A stretch of 64,000 bases of DNA from Paenibacillus sp. FSL R5-0912 (GCF_000758605.1 NZ_CP009282.1:7006001-7070000); one strand, 5' to 3'. Counted from the stretch's first letter, positions 23,742 to 35,551 are shown. Program-made: numbers and translations. The notes: generated from the letters alone by a model not told the origin.

Positions 23742-25016
23742 TTGAAGAATATACTTACGAAAATCCGCAAAGGGTACGGTAAAAAGCTAGTATCCATTCA
23801 CATGTGGAATGCCTGGCTGGTCTTGTTCCTCGCGCTCAGCGGCTTGATGCTGGTGGGCGGCTTCTGGAGGGAGATACTGGGGGAAGGCAGAGTGTGGCTG
23901 AAATGGGGCCATATTGTGTTTGGACTGGCGCTGCTGATCCCTGTAGTCTACTATTTGCTGCTGGCTGCGAAGCATTGGAAGCGATTGAAGGGCAAAACGG
24001 GACAAAAGGCTAATGTCATCTTCGTCCTTACTCTTTTGACCGGCTGGCTGGTCTCCGGAGTTGTCCTGTGGCAATTCAGGCTTGCCGGGCCCAGAGCGGC
24101 TAATAGTGCGCTGTTCATTCATGATCTGCTGACTTGGATAGGACTCCCGGTGATCATCTACCATTCCGTTACCCGGGTTAAATGGCTGAAGGAGCCTAAG
24201 AAGCGCTCTATCGTAGCGGAGACGTTACCTGTAGAGAGTAATACTGAACCTACTGTACGGCCACGACCCGCAGCTTCGTCAGAAGCTCAGCCTATGTACA
24301 CACGCCGCGGTTTCATCAAAGTGGCTGTAGGAGCAGGTCTCGCCGTAACGCTAGGCCCAACCTTTGTACGCTGGATCGGCAAATCCCTGCAGCTTCCGGG
24401 TACAGCCGATTATGCGGCCTCTAATGCCAATGCCCTGATTCCCGATCCGGTTCCGCTGGCGGAATCAGCCCCTCCCATCGGCGGGGGTGCCGAAGGCAGC
24501 TTTCGTGTATACACCGTCACTGACATTCCCGCCTTCGATAACTCCAACTGGTCCTTTACTATCGATGGTCTGGTGGACAAAAAGTTCACCTGGAACTGGG
24601 AAGAATTCGTCAAGCTGCAGCGCGAGGTGCAGGTCAGTGATTTTCACTGTGTAACCGGCTGGTCCGTCTATAAAAACACATGGGAAGGTCTTCCACTCTA
24701 TAAGCTGCTGGATATGGCCGGTGTGCAGGATGAAGCTGTCACGGTCAAGCTCTACTCGGGAGACGGGGTCTACACGGACTCACTAACGCTGGCTCAAGCG
24801 CGGATGGAGGATATCATGGTGGCTGTAATGCATGACGGCAAACCTATCCCTAATCAGCTCGGGGGACCTGTACGCTTGGTTACTCCGCAAATGTATGCCT
24901 ACAAGTCAGTTAAATGGCTCAACCGCATCGAATTGATCGCAGGTGATCATGTCGGCTATTGGGAACAGCGCGGGTATGACATTGATGCCTGGCTGCCTAA
25001 TGCCAAACGGGTATAA
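23742..25016 (+). CDS. Membrane cytochrome b / molybdopterin oxidoreductase fusion
   Basis: A membrane-bound oxidoreductase of unknown substrate. The N-terminal 150 residues form four helices with His in SIHMWN, KWGHIVFG, FIHDLL and IIYHSV, fitting a b-type haem cytochrome. Near residue 187 a twin-arginine motif (TRRGFIKVAVGAG) starts a fifth hydrophobic helix. The last 200 residues are an extracytoplasmic molybdopterin domain of the sulfite oxidase/YedY fold, with the Mo-ligand Cys in DFHCVTGWSV. The start is TTG at 23742, 7 bases after AAGGAGG. It seems to be a single-gene unit. Confidence 0.87.
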   Translation: MKNILTKIRKGYGKKLVSIHMWNAWLVLFLALSGLMLVGGFWREILGEGRVWLKWGHIVFGLALLIPVVYYLLLAAKHWKRLKGKTGQKANVIFVLTLLTGWLVSGVVLWQFRLAGPRAANSALFIHDLLTWIGLPVIIYHSVTRVKWLKEPKKRSIVAETLPVESNTEPTVRPRPAASSEAQPMYTRRGFIKVAVGAGLAVTLGPTFVRWIGKSLQLPGTADYAASNANALIPDPVPLAESAPPIGGGAEGSFRVYTVTDIPAFDNSNWSFTIDGLVDKKFTWNWEEFVKLQREVQVSDFHCVTGWSVYKNTWEGLPLYKLLDMAGVQDEAVTVKLYSGDGVYTDSLTLAQARMEDIMVAVMHDGKPIPNQLGGPVRLVTPQMYAYKSVKWLNRIELIAGDHVGYWEQRGYDIDAWLPNAKRV

Positions 25017-25073
25017 CTGCTGCTGGCGCCTCCATATCATGCGGGTTTGAACCGCAGCTGTGGTCATCAAGAT

Positions 25074-25113
25074 AACAAGCCTCCATTCCCATCAGGGTAC
25101 GGAGGCTTGTTTT
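25074..25113. terminator. Bidirectional terminator
   Basis: The stem AACAAGCCTCC pairs with GGAGGCTTGTT, with A and T runs on its flanks. It separates the convergent molybdopterin gene and lipoprotein gene. Confidence 0.88.
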
Positions 25114-25119
25114 CATGTA

Positions 25120-26064
25120 CTATAAGTTTTTGAATGAAGCATCATATAGACGGAACATGGTTTTGTAGCCTGACTCATCAATCTTGATACCTACATCCAG
25201 ACGGCCCGATATTTCCAGCGGACCGGAAGTATGACGGAGCTTGCTGCCTTCAGGGACAAAGACGATCATAATCTTGTTCCAGTAGGTCTCATCACCATTA
25301 TCAAACGGGCACTCTGCACCCGGTTCTGGAATAAGGAGAAACCAGTTCTTTTCAAAAGAAAGGACTTCGCCCATAAAGCCCTTGATCGTAACGTGGCTGC
25401 CGCTTAGATCCCAGAACTTCTCTGAGGGCCGGGTCTGATCGTCACCGTCAAAGAAACCGTTCCAGTCAATATCAGTCTTCCCTGCAGGGGCTGCTGCCGC
25501 TGTATTCGGCGTATTGGCAGGCTGTGCCGGGCTGGACGCCGGGACATCGCCGGCTTTAGCTGCTGCTGGCTCAGCACTAGGATTCCCCGCGTCCTTTACC
25601 TTTGCCGGTTGCCCGGGTGACGGCTGCGGCTTTGTGCTCTCCACAGGAGAAGGAGATGCAGAGCTTGTGACAGCATCATCAGCAGTCTTCTTGGGAGACT
25701 CCTGAGCCACAGCAGATTCAATTGCCGAAGTTGCAGAAGGCATAGCTAAAGGTTGGGACGTGACACCCGCTTGAGCCTCTGCTATCTCAGATCCGGAGTC
25801 TGCATTTGTTGATTGCACTACCGGAGCATCCTTCACAGCAGGGGAGGGTGAGGCCGGAGCCCGGGCAATTTGAGAAGCTGGTTGCGGGACATCCGCCGCT
25901 TGTGCTTCCGTTGCTGGCTCGTCCGTTCTATCTGATGCCTCTACTGCCGCAGCAAAGGATTGTCCGCTGCCCTCCGCTGCGTTGTTCTGTCCGCAGGCCG
26001 GAAACAGCAGCAGACTTATGACGGATGCCAATATCAGGATCATCCTTCCCTGTACTCGTATCAA
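25120..26064 (-). CDS. Lipoprotein with Ala/Pro-rich linker and C-terminal OB-like domain
   Basis: The chosen TTG start (26064) lies 8 bases after GGAGGG and yields a lipoprotein signal with lipobox FPAC near residue 22. A region of about 180 residues rich in Ala, Pro, Ser and Asp follows, with no fold I can name. The last 110 residues (from DIDWNGFFDG on) form a domain with GSHVTIKGFMGEVLSFEKNW, PGAECPF and a run of beta-strands. It resembles DUF3299-like domains seen beside LolCDE-type transporters in other bacteria, but this match is from memory only. It is the last gene of the operon with the ABC permease, ABC ATPase and phoA. A longer frame to 26166 has no supporting start. Confidence 0.72.
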   Translation of the reverse strand: MIRVQGRMILILASVISLLLFPACGQNNAAEGSGQSFAAAVEASDRTDEPATEAQAADVPQPASQIARAPASPSPAVKDAPVVQSTNADSGSEIAEAQAGVTSQPLAMPSATSAIESAVAQESPKKTADDAVTSSASPSPVESTKPQPSPGQPAKVKDAGNPSAEPAAAKAGDVPASSPAQPANTPNTAAAAPAGKTDIDWNGFFDGDDQTRPSEKFWDLSGSHVTIKGFMGEVLSFEKNWFLLIPEPGAECPFDNGDETYWNKIMIVFVPEGSKLRHTSGPLEISGRLDVGIKIDESGYKTMFRLYDASFKNL

Positions 26065-26077
26065 GTGTGTATCCCTC

Positions 26078-27352
26078 CTAAGATTTGAACAAAGCGAGCG
26101 GATGCATCCGGTACATCCGGAATGCCGGCCCCAGTGAGGACAGCAGACCAATGGCAATGGCGCCAAGGACGATATACCAATGCTCCGGCGTCCAATGGAA
26201 AGACTCTATTTGAATACCTGCCTGCGAGAATAACATATCCTTCAGCAGGTAGGCTCCGAGATGACCCAGCAACAGACCGGTGATCAGTCCGGTTACCGTC
26301 ACGAGCAGGCCTTCAGTGGTTAACGTCAGCCATACATAAACCCTTGATTTCCCGAGAAGTCGTAAAATCCCCACATCCTTGGTCCGCTCTGAGGCAGCTG
26401 CAATCATGGATAATAAAATGGCAATGCCGGCGAGCAGCACGCAAATAGCCGTCAATACACCGAGCAGCCGGGAGCCCTGATCTACCGCATTCAGCACATC
26501 GGAGACCGCCTTGCTTGTATAAGCCGCCTGAACACCATTGCTGCCGTCAAGCGCCTGCTTCAGATCATGAGCTCCAAGCAAGCTGGACGGTTTGACCAGC
26601 ACAGCAGTAATCTCCCGCTCCTCAGGTGCCAGCCCATGCACAGCCCAGGCGTAGTCCACGGTCGTAAACACCGCACGGTCATCCGGGGTGTGAAGTTCAG
26701 GGAGAATGCCTGCAACGGTGTATTGGAAGCTCTCGTGCGCATGCTCCTCGTCATGTTCTCCTCCATGCTCTTCGTCCTCCACATGTCCAGCTGCTTCCTC
26801 AGTCCCATGATCCTCCTCATGCTCCGTTTCTGCCCCCGCATGACCTTCGTCCTGCACAAGCCCGTGTGCCCCCGTAAAGGTATCTCCTACTTTCAGTCCC
26901 AGGGCCCGGGCCACATACGAACCTATAATCGTCTCTCCGGTATGTCCATACATCGTGCCTTCCTGAAGCTTGCTGTCACCATACCGGGTAAAGAAATAAC
27001 CGGAATCCAGCCCGACAATCGGATAACCTTTGAAGTTATCTCCTGTTGTCATCGCAAAGGCTACATCGACAGACAGATCCTGCTTCGCTTGATCCAGAAC
27101 TGCAAGCGGAATGTTCCCCGTGGGCGCACCGATATGATAAAAAGTATTGAGCACCAGCTGAGTCTCGCTGCCTGCCGCTCCTATAACAAGGTCGAATGGC
27201 CCATAGCCTTTCTTCGCCCCCTGCTCCACGCTCTCGCGGGATAGTGTCAGCAGAACGATAAAACCAACAGTGATGGCCACTGCACATACGGTAAGTAAGG
27301 ACAGGAACCGCCGGTGCAGCACGTTGCGGAGGGTCAGTCTAAACAGACTCAT
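26078..27352 (-). CDS. ABC transporter permease (FtsX/MacB-like) with His-rich loop
   Basis: Membrane subunit of a LolCE/MacB-like ABC system. The 424-residue product has one N-terminal helix, a large extracytoplasmic domain, and three C-terminal helices, beginning with LLGVLTAICVLLAGIAIL. Within the external domain, about residues 165-210, is a segment extremely rich in His, Glu and Asp (for example EHEEDHGTEEAAGH and EEHGGEHDEEHAHE) that looks made to bind metal ions. It overlaps the ATPase gene by 4 bases and is followed by the lipoprotein. Partner and substrate are not known; a metal link is inferred from the loop and the zinc enzyme encoded upstream. Confidence 0.85.
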   Translation of the reverse strand: MSLFRLTLRNVLHRRFLSLLTVCAVAITVGFIVLLTLSRESVEQGAKKGYGPFDLVIGAAGSETQLVLNTFYHIGAPTGNIPLAVLDQAKQDLSVDVAFAMTTGDNFKGYPIVGLDSGYFFTRYGDSKLQEGTMYGHTGETIIGSYVARALGLKVGDTFTGAHGLVQDEGHAGAETEHEEDHGTEEAAGHVEDEEHGGEHDEEHAHESFQYTVAGILPELHTPDDRAVFTTVDYAWAVHGLAPEEREITAVLVKPSSLLGAHDLKQALDGSNGVQAAYTSKAVSDVLNAVDQGSRLLGVLTAICVLLAGIAILLSMIAAASERTKDVGILRLLGKSRVYVWLTLTTEGLLVTVTGLITGLLLGHLGAYLLKDMLFSQAGIQIESFHWTPEHWYIVLGAIAIGLLSSLGPAFRMYRMHPLALFKS

Positions 27353-28077
27353 AACGTCACCTTTTCCCGTTTCCCGAGAGGGACCTGCTGCTTAGGCAGT
27401 GCATCCCGGTGCACTTTATTAATCTCCTGAATGTTCAGACAGCGCGGGAAACGGTCCGCCATATTGAGATCATGTGTTACAACGATTAGAGTATGGCCGT
27501 GAGTCCTACTAAGGTCCAGCAAAAGCGAGGAAATCTCATCTGCAGTCTCCCAATCCAAGCTGCCCGTAGGCTCATCAGCCAACAGCAGCGGCGGCTGATT
27601 CACTAATGCCCTTACAATTGCAACCCGCTGTTGTTGTCCGCGCGACAGCTGGGAAGGAAGATGCTTGCTGCGGTCCGCCAGGCCCACCTGTTCCAGCAAG
27701 CTGTCAACAATCTGCTTCCTCTCCTTATGCGGAAGCCGCGAGGTCATAGCAATCTCGACATTCTGCCTGGCTGTCAGCGAAGGAAGCAGATGAAAGTCCT
27801 GCAGCACATAGCCGATAGCAGAAGCCCGGAAAGCATCCCGCTTCGACTCTGTCATATTGTGAAGCGGTTGGCCGTCCACAACAATCCCGCCGCTGTCCGC
27901 ACTCATCATTCCGCTGATTAAATGCAGGAACGTGCTTTTACCGGACCCGCTGGGTCCGGTAATGGCTACGTGTTCTCCTTTTTCAACATACCACTGGGGG
28001 ATATCGAGAATCGGCACAAATCTTCCGTCTACTTTGAACTGTTTTTTCAAATCCTGAATTTGGAGCAATAAGGCCAC
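27349..28077 (-). CDS. ABC transporter ATP-binding protein, LolD/MacB type
   Basis: The ATPase partner of the His-loop permease. The 242-residue product has Walker A GPSGSGKST near residue 42, the signature LSRGQQQRVAIVRAL, Walker B LLLADEPTGSLD and the switch His in VVTHDL. The frame opens with GTG at 28077. The AGGAG in front of it fits better with a TTG at 28068 (spacing 8), so the true start may be there. The phoA stop lies 3 bases ahead, and the permease start overlaps the end by 4 bases, so the operon is tightly coupled. Confidence 0.93.
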   Translation of the reverse strand: MALLLQIQDLKKQFKVDGRFVPILDIPQWYVEKGEHVAITGPSGSGKSTFLHLISGMMSADSGGIVVDGQPLHNMTESKRDAFRASAIGYVLQDFHLLPSLTARQNVEIAMTSRLPHKERKQIVDSLLEQVGLADRSKHLPSQLSRGQQQRVAIVRALVNQPPLLLADEPTGSLDWETADEISSLLLDLSRTHGHTLIVVTHDLNMADRFPRCLNIQEINKVHRDALPKQQVPLGKREKVTL

Positions 28078-28079
28078 TC

Positions 28080-29801
28080 CTATCTCAATAGAATACGTTC
28101 AGACAAAGCATCCCAAGTTAAGGTTGTGCCCTTCAGCTGGTTGAATGCACTAAGCGGCAGGTACAGCACGCCATTATCAATATCTACTGTGTACGATGCT
28201 GCCTTGCCGTTCAGCTTGGCTGTCTTATCCGTCAGGTTAACATCAATCGTATTCTTCGCAAAAGTCAGCTTAGCAGCGGCTGTATCCCCTTTATAGGTTC
28301 CTCCAAGCGCTTTGGCCAGAGCCTCTGCCGGGTAGAGCACCTCATTGTCACGGCTGATTTTAAACTTCGGATACACATATTTGGACTGCAGCTCTGCCGA
28401 ACGCTTATTCAAATCGATACCCAGTATACCTGCGCCTGCCGTTGCGATTTGAGTGTTGTCTACCTGACCTTTCACCTTGTCCGCAATTGGACCATAAGCC
28501 CAGACCCCCACATCCACAGCCGAGTGTCCGTGACCAGACCAGCCTACCAGCAGACGCTTGGAAATCACCGCATTATACGCACCTTCACGTTTGTAAGAAG
28601 AACCGTCGCCATTCATGATCTGAGTAACTTCCTCTTCAGAGAGATCCGTAATCCATGTATTCGCCGTCACGATACTGCGGATCTCTTCCGGTGTCTGTGC
28701 CGCTTCAAGATCTGCTGCCAAACTTTCGGAGGAATGCTTCTGCTTGTTCCACAGATCGATGTTGATCTCGTAAATATTGTCGCGCGAGAGTGACAGGCCG
28801 CCTGTTTCATGGTCAGCAGTGACTACCACCGAAGTGTTGCCATTTTTCTTCGCAAAATCAATGGCTGTCTTGAATGCAGCATCAAAGTCGAGCGTTTCCT
28901 GAACAAGCGTCGGCAGATCGTTGGCATGACCGGCATGGTCGATACGCCCGCCTTCAATCATCATGACAAATCCGTCTTTATCCGTAGACAAAATATTCAG
29001 CGCTTTAGAGGTCATCGCCGCCAGACTCGGAATTTCTGCAGTCCGGTCCGGGACATAGGCAACATGCGAGCTGCCGAACAAGCCCAGCACCTTGGTGTTT
29101 TTGGAGGTGAGCGCATTTAAGGCCGAAGTATTCTCAACCACAGTGTATCCTTTGGCTTTGAAATCAGGGAGGATGTTCTTGTCTGTGCGTTTACCCTTCT
29201 CATCTTTGGTTACAAAAAACTGCTTGCCGCCGCCCAAAAGAACATCTACGCCGCTCTCCAGATATTGCGAGGCAATCGCCGATTCATTATCACGGCTGCG
29301 GACATGAGAAGCATAAACGGCTGGTGTAGCATGAGTAATCCGTGCGGTGGTTACAAGGCCGGTGGCTTTGCCGCTGCTCTCAGCTGCTTCTATAATAGAA
29401 GCAAATGGTTTAGATACGTCCTCGTTAGAGACGCTGATGCCTGCATTGTAAGTTTTATGGCCTGTAGCAAATGCCGTACCGGCTGAAGCCGAGTCTGTGA
29501 CGATCCCGGACACGATTTTCCCGCCGTCCTCACCGCGGTCTGCATATGTAGTTGCTTGTCCAACGTAGTAAGGATCGAGGTTCAGATGATTGACGCTTTT
29601 GGTGTATTGTTGAAAATATCTGGCCGCAGAAATTTGGGCCGGACCCATGCCGTCGCCAATCAGAACGATAAGATTTTTGGACTGGGCTTTTGCAGCTCCC
29701 GCTGTACCTGTCGCACTCTGCGCTGCTCCAGCGAGCGTCGCCCCCGAAACTACTGCTGCCGCCAATCCTCCAAAGACAATGCCCTTCATTAGCTTTTTCA
29801 T
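28080..29801 (-). CDS. phoA: Alkaline phosphatase with C-terminal stalk domain
   Basis: Exported phosphatase that frees phosphate from phosphomonoesters using two zinc ions and one magnesium. The 573-residue product has a signal peptide (MKKLMKGIVFGGLAAAVVSG), the metal-binding LIGDGMGPAQISAARY, the Ser nucleophile in VTDSASAGTA, and late metal His residues in MIEGGRIDHAGHAND, ADHETGG and SGHGHSAVD. The last 90 residues resemble a copper amine oxidase N-terminal (stalk) repeat rather than the enzyme. I chose ATG 29801, which has AAGGGG 6 bases ahead. It leads an operon with three ABC/lipoprotein genes. I see no clear Pho box upstream. Confidence 0.93.
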   Translation of the reverse strand: MKKLMKGIVFGGLAAAVVSGATLAGAAQSATGTAGAAKAQSKNLIVLIGDGMGPAQISAARYFQQYTKSVNHLNLDPYYVGQATTYADRGEDGGKIVSGIVTDSASAGTAFATGHKTYNAGISVSNEDVSKPFASIIEAAESSGKATGLVTTARITHATPAVYASHVRSRDNESAIASQYLESGVDVLLGGGKQFFVTKDEKGKRTDKNILPDFKAKGYTVVENTSALNALTSKNTKVLGLFGSSHVAYVPDRTAEIPSLAAMTSKALNILSTDKDGFVMMIEGGRIDHAGHANDLPTLVQETLDFDAAFKTAIDFAKKNGNTSVVVTADHETGGLSLSRDNIYEINIDLWNKQKHSSESLAADLEAAQTPEEIRSIVTANTWITDLSEEEVTQIMNGDGSSYKREGAYNAVISKRLLVGWSGHGHSAVDVGVWAYGPIADKVKGQVDNTQIATAGAGILGIDLNKRSAELQSKYVYPKFKISRDNEVLYPAEALAKALGGTYKGDTAAAKLTFAKNTIDVNLTDKTAKLNGKAASYTVDIDNGVLYLPLSAFNQLKGTTLTWDALSERILLR

Positions 29802-29944
29802 CATATACCCCTTCCTCATTATGGTGATTCTTACCCAAGCATACCTTGGGAAGGTTATCCAATTGTCAAAATAACTACGGTATTGTATTAAATTATCAGT
29901 TACTCATATATTGCTATAACGTTTATCCGGAATTCTTTCACACA

Positions 29945-29990
29945 GAAAAAGCCCTGCAACCTTCGCTGCAAAGCGAATGATTACAGGACT
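29945..29990 (-). terminator. Terminator after ligA
   Basis: A 12 bp stem with G-U pairs (AGTCCTGTAATC with GGTTGCAGGGCT) and a loop with its own paired ATTCGCT/AGCGAA is followed by TTTTT on the minus strand. Confidence 0.88.
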
Positions 29991-30028
29991 CTATGGGTTT
30001 AACTGGTTATTTGGGAATGTCTGCTTAC

Positions 30029-32101
<2,073 letters not shown>

Positions 32102-32117
32102 TTAATCGCAGCTTGCT

Positions 32118-34475
32118 TTATTCAACTTTGGTGATCGGTGCAAAACCGGCCAGCAGCCGCTTCACGCCCACCGGCGCCGGGAAGGCAATCTGCAGCTCCG
32201 TATCGTTGCCGCTGCCCTTCACGGCCACAACGGTGCCTATGCCCCATTTGCCGTGGGAGACCTTGTCTCCCGCCTTGAAGCCGGCGGACGCTGCGGCCCC
32301 TGCTCCCGGAGCGCTCTGCGCGCCTCCGGTCGTCACCACTACGCGGCCCGCGCCGGGCACCGCGCTCGCCGAGCTGCCGCTGCCGAAGCTGGCGGCACCG
32401 CCGCCTGCCGGCGCATTCCCGGCAGCAGCGGTGCGGCTGCCGAAGTTCCCGCGGCTGCCTCCGCCGAAGCCGCGGCCGCCGTAAGCACCGCCAACCTCTG
32501 CGCCTCCGCGCCGGAAGCGGTCTGATTCCTTAACGGTGTCTTCCTTCAGCTCCTCCGGAATCTCCTCCAGGAAGCGGGACGGCGCATTCGCGGTCGTCCG
32601 CCCGAACAGCGTGCGCATCCGTGCACAGCTGAGGAACAGCTGCTTCTCCGCACGGGTAATGCCCACATACGCCAGCCGGCGCTCCTCTTCCAGTTCATCA
32701 TTGTCCTGGAAAGCACGGCTGTGCGGGAACACGCCCTCTTCCATCCCAATAATGAAGACGGTCGGGAACTCCAGCCCCTTCGCGCTGTGCATCGTCATCA
32801 GCACGACAGCATCGCTGCGCTCTTCTTCGTCATTCACGCTGTCAATGTCAGCGATCAGCGCCAGATCCGTCAGGAAGGAGACCAGCGACTTATCCTCGTT
32901 GTTCTTCTCGAATTCCATCGTTACGGACAGGAATTCATCGATATTCTCCAGACGGGAACGGGATTCAAGAGTATTCTCATTCTGCAGCTCCAGTCGGTAC
33001 TGGGACAGTTCAAGAATCTTCTCTGTCAGCTCCGTTACCGAGAGGAATTCCACCATCCGGTGCAGGGCTTCGATCATATCATAGAACTCTACCAGCGTAT
33101 TACGCGTCCGGCCGGCAAAGCCCAGATCATCCACCGTCTGCAGTGCCCGGAAGATCGATACTCCCTGGGAAGCCGCTGCTGCCGCCAATTTACCGACAGT
33201 CGTATCCCCGAGGCCACGCTTAGGAACATTGATAATCCGCGTCAGGCTGATATCATCATCAGGATTGGAGAGCAGGCGCAGATACGCCAGCAGATCCTTG
33301 ATTTCTTTGCGGTCATAGAACTTGATCCCGCCGACGATCTGATAAGGAATATCCGATTTGATCAGAATTTCTTCTATTACACGGGACTGGGCGTTCGTAC
33401 GGTATAGAATCGCATGATTCTGGTACGCCTGGCCCTGCTTCACATTCTTGCTGATCTCTCCGGTGACGAAGTATCCTTCATCATGCTCGGAGTCTCCGCG
33501 GAACACCTTGATCTTCGCGCCTTCGTCCGAATCGGTCCACAGCTTCTTCGGCTTGCGTCCGGTATTCAGTGCGATAACACCATTGGCTGCGTTCAGAATA
33601 TTGGAGGTTGAGCGGTAATTCTGCTCCAGCATAATGGTTTTGGCTTCCGGATAGTCTTCTTCGAAATTAAGGATGTTCGAAATATCCGCCCCGCGCCAGC
33701 GGTAGATCGACTGGTCACTGTCCCCGACAACGCAGATCCGGTGATGACCCTCGGCCAGCATCCGGCAGAGCATATACTGCGCCCGGTTCGTATCCTGATA
33801 CTCATCGACATGAATGTATTTGAACTTCTTCTGGTAGAAATCCAATACCTCAGGAACTTCCTTGAACAATTGGATCGTCTTCATGATGAGGTCATCGAAA
33901 TCCAGCGAGTTATTGCTTCTCAGCCGTTGCTGGTACTTGGTATACACTTTGGCCACAAGGCCTTCAAAATAATCGCCGATCTTCTGTTCATACTGCGCCG
34001 GTGTAATCAGCTCATTCTTGTTTGTACTGATCACAGCCTGAATGGCCTTCGGCTCGAACTTCTTGGTATCAATGTCCAGATCCTTCATACAATTGCGGAT
34101 AACGGATAACTGGTCCGTCGAATCCAGAATGGAGAAGTTCGAAGTGAAGCCGATCCGCTCAATATCCTTCCGCAGGATCCGCACACACATCGAGTGGAAG
34201 GTGGATACCCAAATATCCCGGCCCTCCGTCCCTACCAGCTTAGAGACACGATCCTGCATCTCCCGGGCGGCCTTATTTGTAAAAGTAATCGCCAGAATCG
34301 CCCAAGGCGGTGCCTTGCGGTTCGCAATCAGCCAGGCGATCCGGTGGGTCAGCACGCGGGTCTTACCGCTGCCCGCTCCGGCCATGATCAACAGAGGACC
34401 TTCGGTAGATTCTACAGCCTGACGCTGCGGAGGATTTAGCCGGCTTACGGCGTCTTGTATGTTAACAAGTTGCAT
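32118..34475 (-). CDS. pcrA: ATP-dependent DNA helicase PcrA
   Basis: A UvrD-like 3'-5' helicase for repair and plasmid replication. The 785-residue product has Walker A AGAGSGKT near residue 36, [21 protein letters not shown] and [10 protein letters not shown] motifs. Near residues 655-715 is a low-complexity segment rich in Gly, Ala and Ser (for example [15 protein letters not shown]). The C-terminal tail has [15 protein letters not shown], typical of PcrA and the RNA-polymerase-binding part. The ATG at 34475 has AAAGGAG ahead. It is probably co-transcribed with ligA. Confidence 0.97.
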   Translation of the reverse strand: MQLVNIQDAVSRLNPPQRQAVESTEGPLLIMAGAGSGKTRVLTHRIAWLIANRKAPPWAILAITFTNKAAREMQDRVSKLVGTEGRDIWVSTFHSMCVRILRKDIERIGFTSNFSILDSTDQLSVIRNCMKDLDIDTKKFEPKAIQAVISTNKNELITPAQYEQKIGDYFEGLVAKVYTKYQQRLRSNNSLDFDDLIMKTIQLFKEVPEVLDFYQKKFKYIHVDEYQDTNRAQYMLCRMLAEGHHRICVVGDSDQSIYRWRGADISNILNFEEDYPEAKTIMLEQNYRSTSNILNAANGVIALNTGRKPKKLWTDSDEGAKIKVFRGDSEHDEGYFVTGEISKNVKQGQAYQNHAILYRTNAQSRVIEEILIKSDIPYQIVGGIKFYDRKEIKDLLAYLRLLSNPDDDISLTRIINVPKRGLGDTTVGKLAAAAASQGVSIFRALQTVDDLGFAGRTRNTLVEFYDMIEALHRMVEFLSVTELTEKILELSQYRLELQNENTLESRSRLENIDEFLSVTMEFEKNNEDKSLVSFLTDLALIADIDSVNDEEERSDAVVLMTMHSAKGLEFPTVFIIGMEEGVFPHSRAFQDNDELEEERRLAYVGITRAEKQLFLSCARMRTLFGRTTANAPSRFLEEIPEELKEDTVKESDRFRRGGAEVGGAYGGRGFGGGSRGNFGSRTAAAGNAPAGGGAASFGSGSSASAVPGAGRVVVTTGGAQSAPGAGAAASAGFKAGDKVSHGKWGIGTVVAVKGSGNDTELQIAFPAPVGVKRLLAGFAPITKVE

Positions 34476-34536
34476 GTGTGACATGCTCCTTTCTGAATAT
34501 AAGCTTGTATAAACTGAGTTAAGATGTTTACTTAGC

Positions 34537-34692
34537 CTTAGTCGTCACTGCGGTGAATATTTGGACTTCCGGCCGCTGTTGTCTCCAGATTTCTTGATTG
34601 AATACCGCTTATTGCGGTTGAAATCCGGTGACAAAGGCGTTCGCTACCGCTCCTACAGTTCCTAATTTCCCCTCTGTTCCTTTCGGCTTTTA
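34537..34692 (-). repeat. Dispersed intergenic repeat, copy 1
   Basis: Copy of a repeat family also at 39131-39268 and 40507-40660. Read on the plus strand it starts CTTAGTCGTCACTGCGG. A central hairpin (34588-34625) has outer arms GATTTC and GAAATC and inner arms ACCGC and GCGGT. It lies between pcrB, whose stop is 6 bases away, and pcrA. It has no coding frame of note and no IS ends that I can see. Confidence 0.85.
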
Positions 34693-34697
34693 TTAGT

Positions 34698-35417
34698 TTA
34701 TAACCAGTCCAGCTGCGGCGTATTTCTCACTGCCTGAACGGTCAGCAGCGCCTGCTCCAGATCATAGTAAATAATATTGCCGACCACTACTGTATCACAT
34801 AGAGCAGCTGCCTGCATGGCTTCTTCCTCACCTGTAATACCGCCTCCATAAAAAAGCTGGCTGTGCTCGACCATTGCCCTGACCTCACGCACAGTCTCCA
34901 TATCTCCGAACCTTCCGCTGTACTCCAGATAAACCACCGGCAGATTCATCAGCTTGTCCGCAATCTGTGCATAAGCCGCTGCCCCGTCTGCGCTAAGCGA
35001 GTGGTCTGCTCCTGTAAGCCGTGCTACGGATGAATCGCCATTGAGCACAATGTAGCCCTCTGTCAGCAGCAATTCCCATGGGATCAGACTGCCGAACCGT
35101 TCAATTGCCCGGCGGTGATGGCCAAGAATCCATGAAGTATCGGCAGTGTTGAGCACCATGGGAATCATATACAGATCAAAACCGGGCACAGCGGCTTCCA
35201 GATCCGACACCTCCAGCGCACAAGGCAGATCATACTGCCGGATTCTCGAGAGAAGACTAACCGTATTCTCATAAGTTACACCAGTGGAGCCGCCTACAAG
35301 TATCGCATCGGTTCCCGAGAGACAGACAGACTCCAGCTCCCTGTCGGCAAGCTCCCGGTCCGGGTCCAGCTTGAACACATGCCGCCACGGCTTGATCATT
35401 TGCCGCATTCCATTCAT
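34698..35417 (-). CDS. pcrB: Heptaprenylglyceryl phosphate synthase
   Basis: Joins heptaprenyl diphosphate to sn-glycerol-1-phosphate, making an archaeal-like ether lipid. The 239-residue TIM-barrel product has WRHVFKLDPDRE, VGGSTGVTYENT and CALEVSDLEAAVPGFDLY, matching the Bacillus enzyme, and the phosphate-binding LEYSGRFGD and GGGITGEEEAMQ. It lies upstream of pcrA-ligA, as in Bacillus, but a repeat is inserted between pcrB and pcrA. Confidence 0.95.
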   Translation of the reverse strand: MNGMRQMIKPWRHVFKLDPDRELADRELESVCLSGTDAILVGGSTGVTYENTVSLLSRIRQYDLPCALEVSDLEAAVPGFDLYMIPMVLNTADTSWILGHHRRAIERFGSLIPWELLLTEGYIVLNGDSSVARLTGADHSLSADGAAAYAQIADKLMNLPVVYLEYSGRFGDMETVREVRAMVEHSQLFYGGGITGEEEAMQAAALCDTVVVGNIIYYDLEQALLTVQAVRNTPQLDWL

Positions 35418-35551
35418 TATCGTCCATCCTCAATGTTCATCTTAAGTAAACATTCTATTTCCATGTATTTCATAACAACAAATATACTCCTGCACACGCA
35501 AAAGCCGTATCTCTAGTCTAAGTCAGTACGAAGGCGGGTGTCAATTTAAAG

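Noticed and set aside
28080-29950. Pho box or Zur box in front of phoA
   Set aside because: I read the upstream bases on both strands. TGATAAT occurs once (near 29900), but its partner arm is poor, and no TT(A/C)ACA repeats at 11-base spacing are seen.
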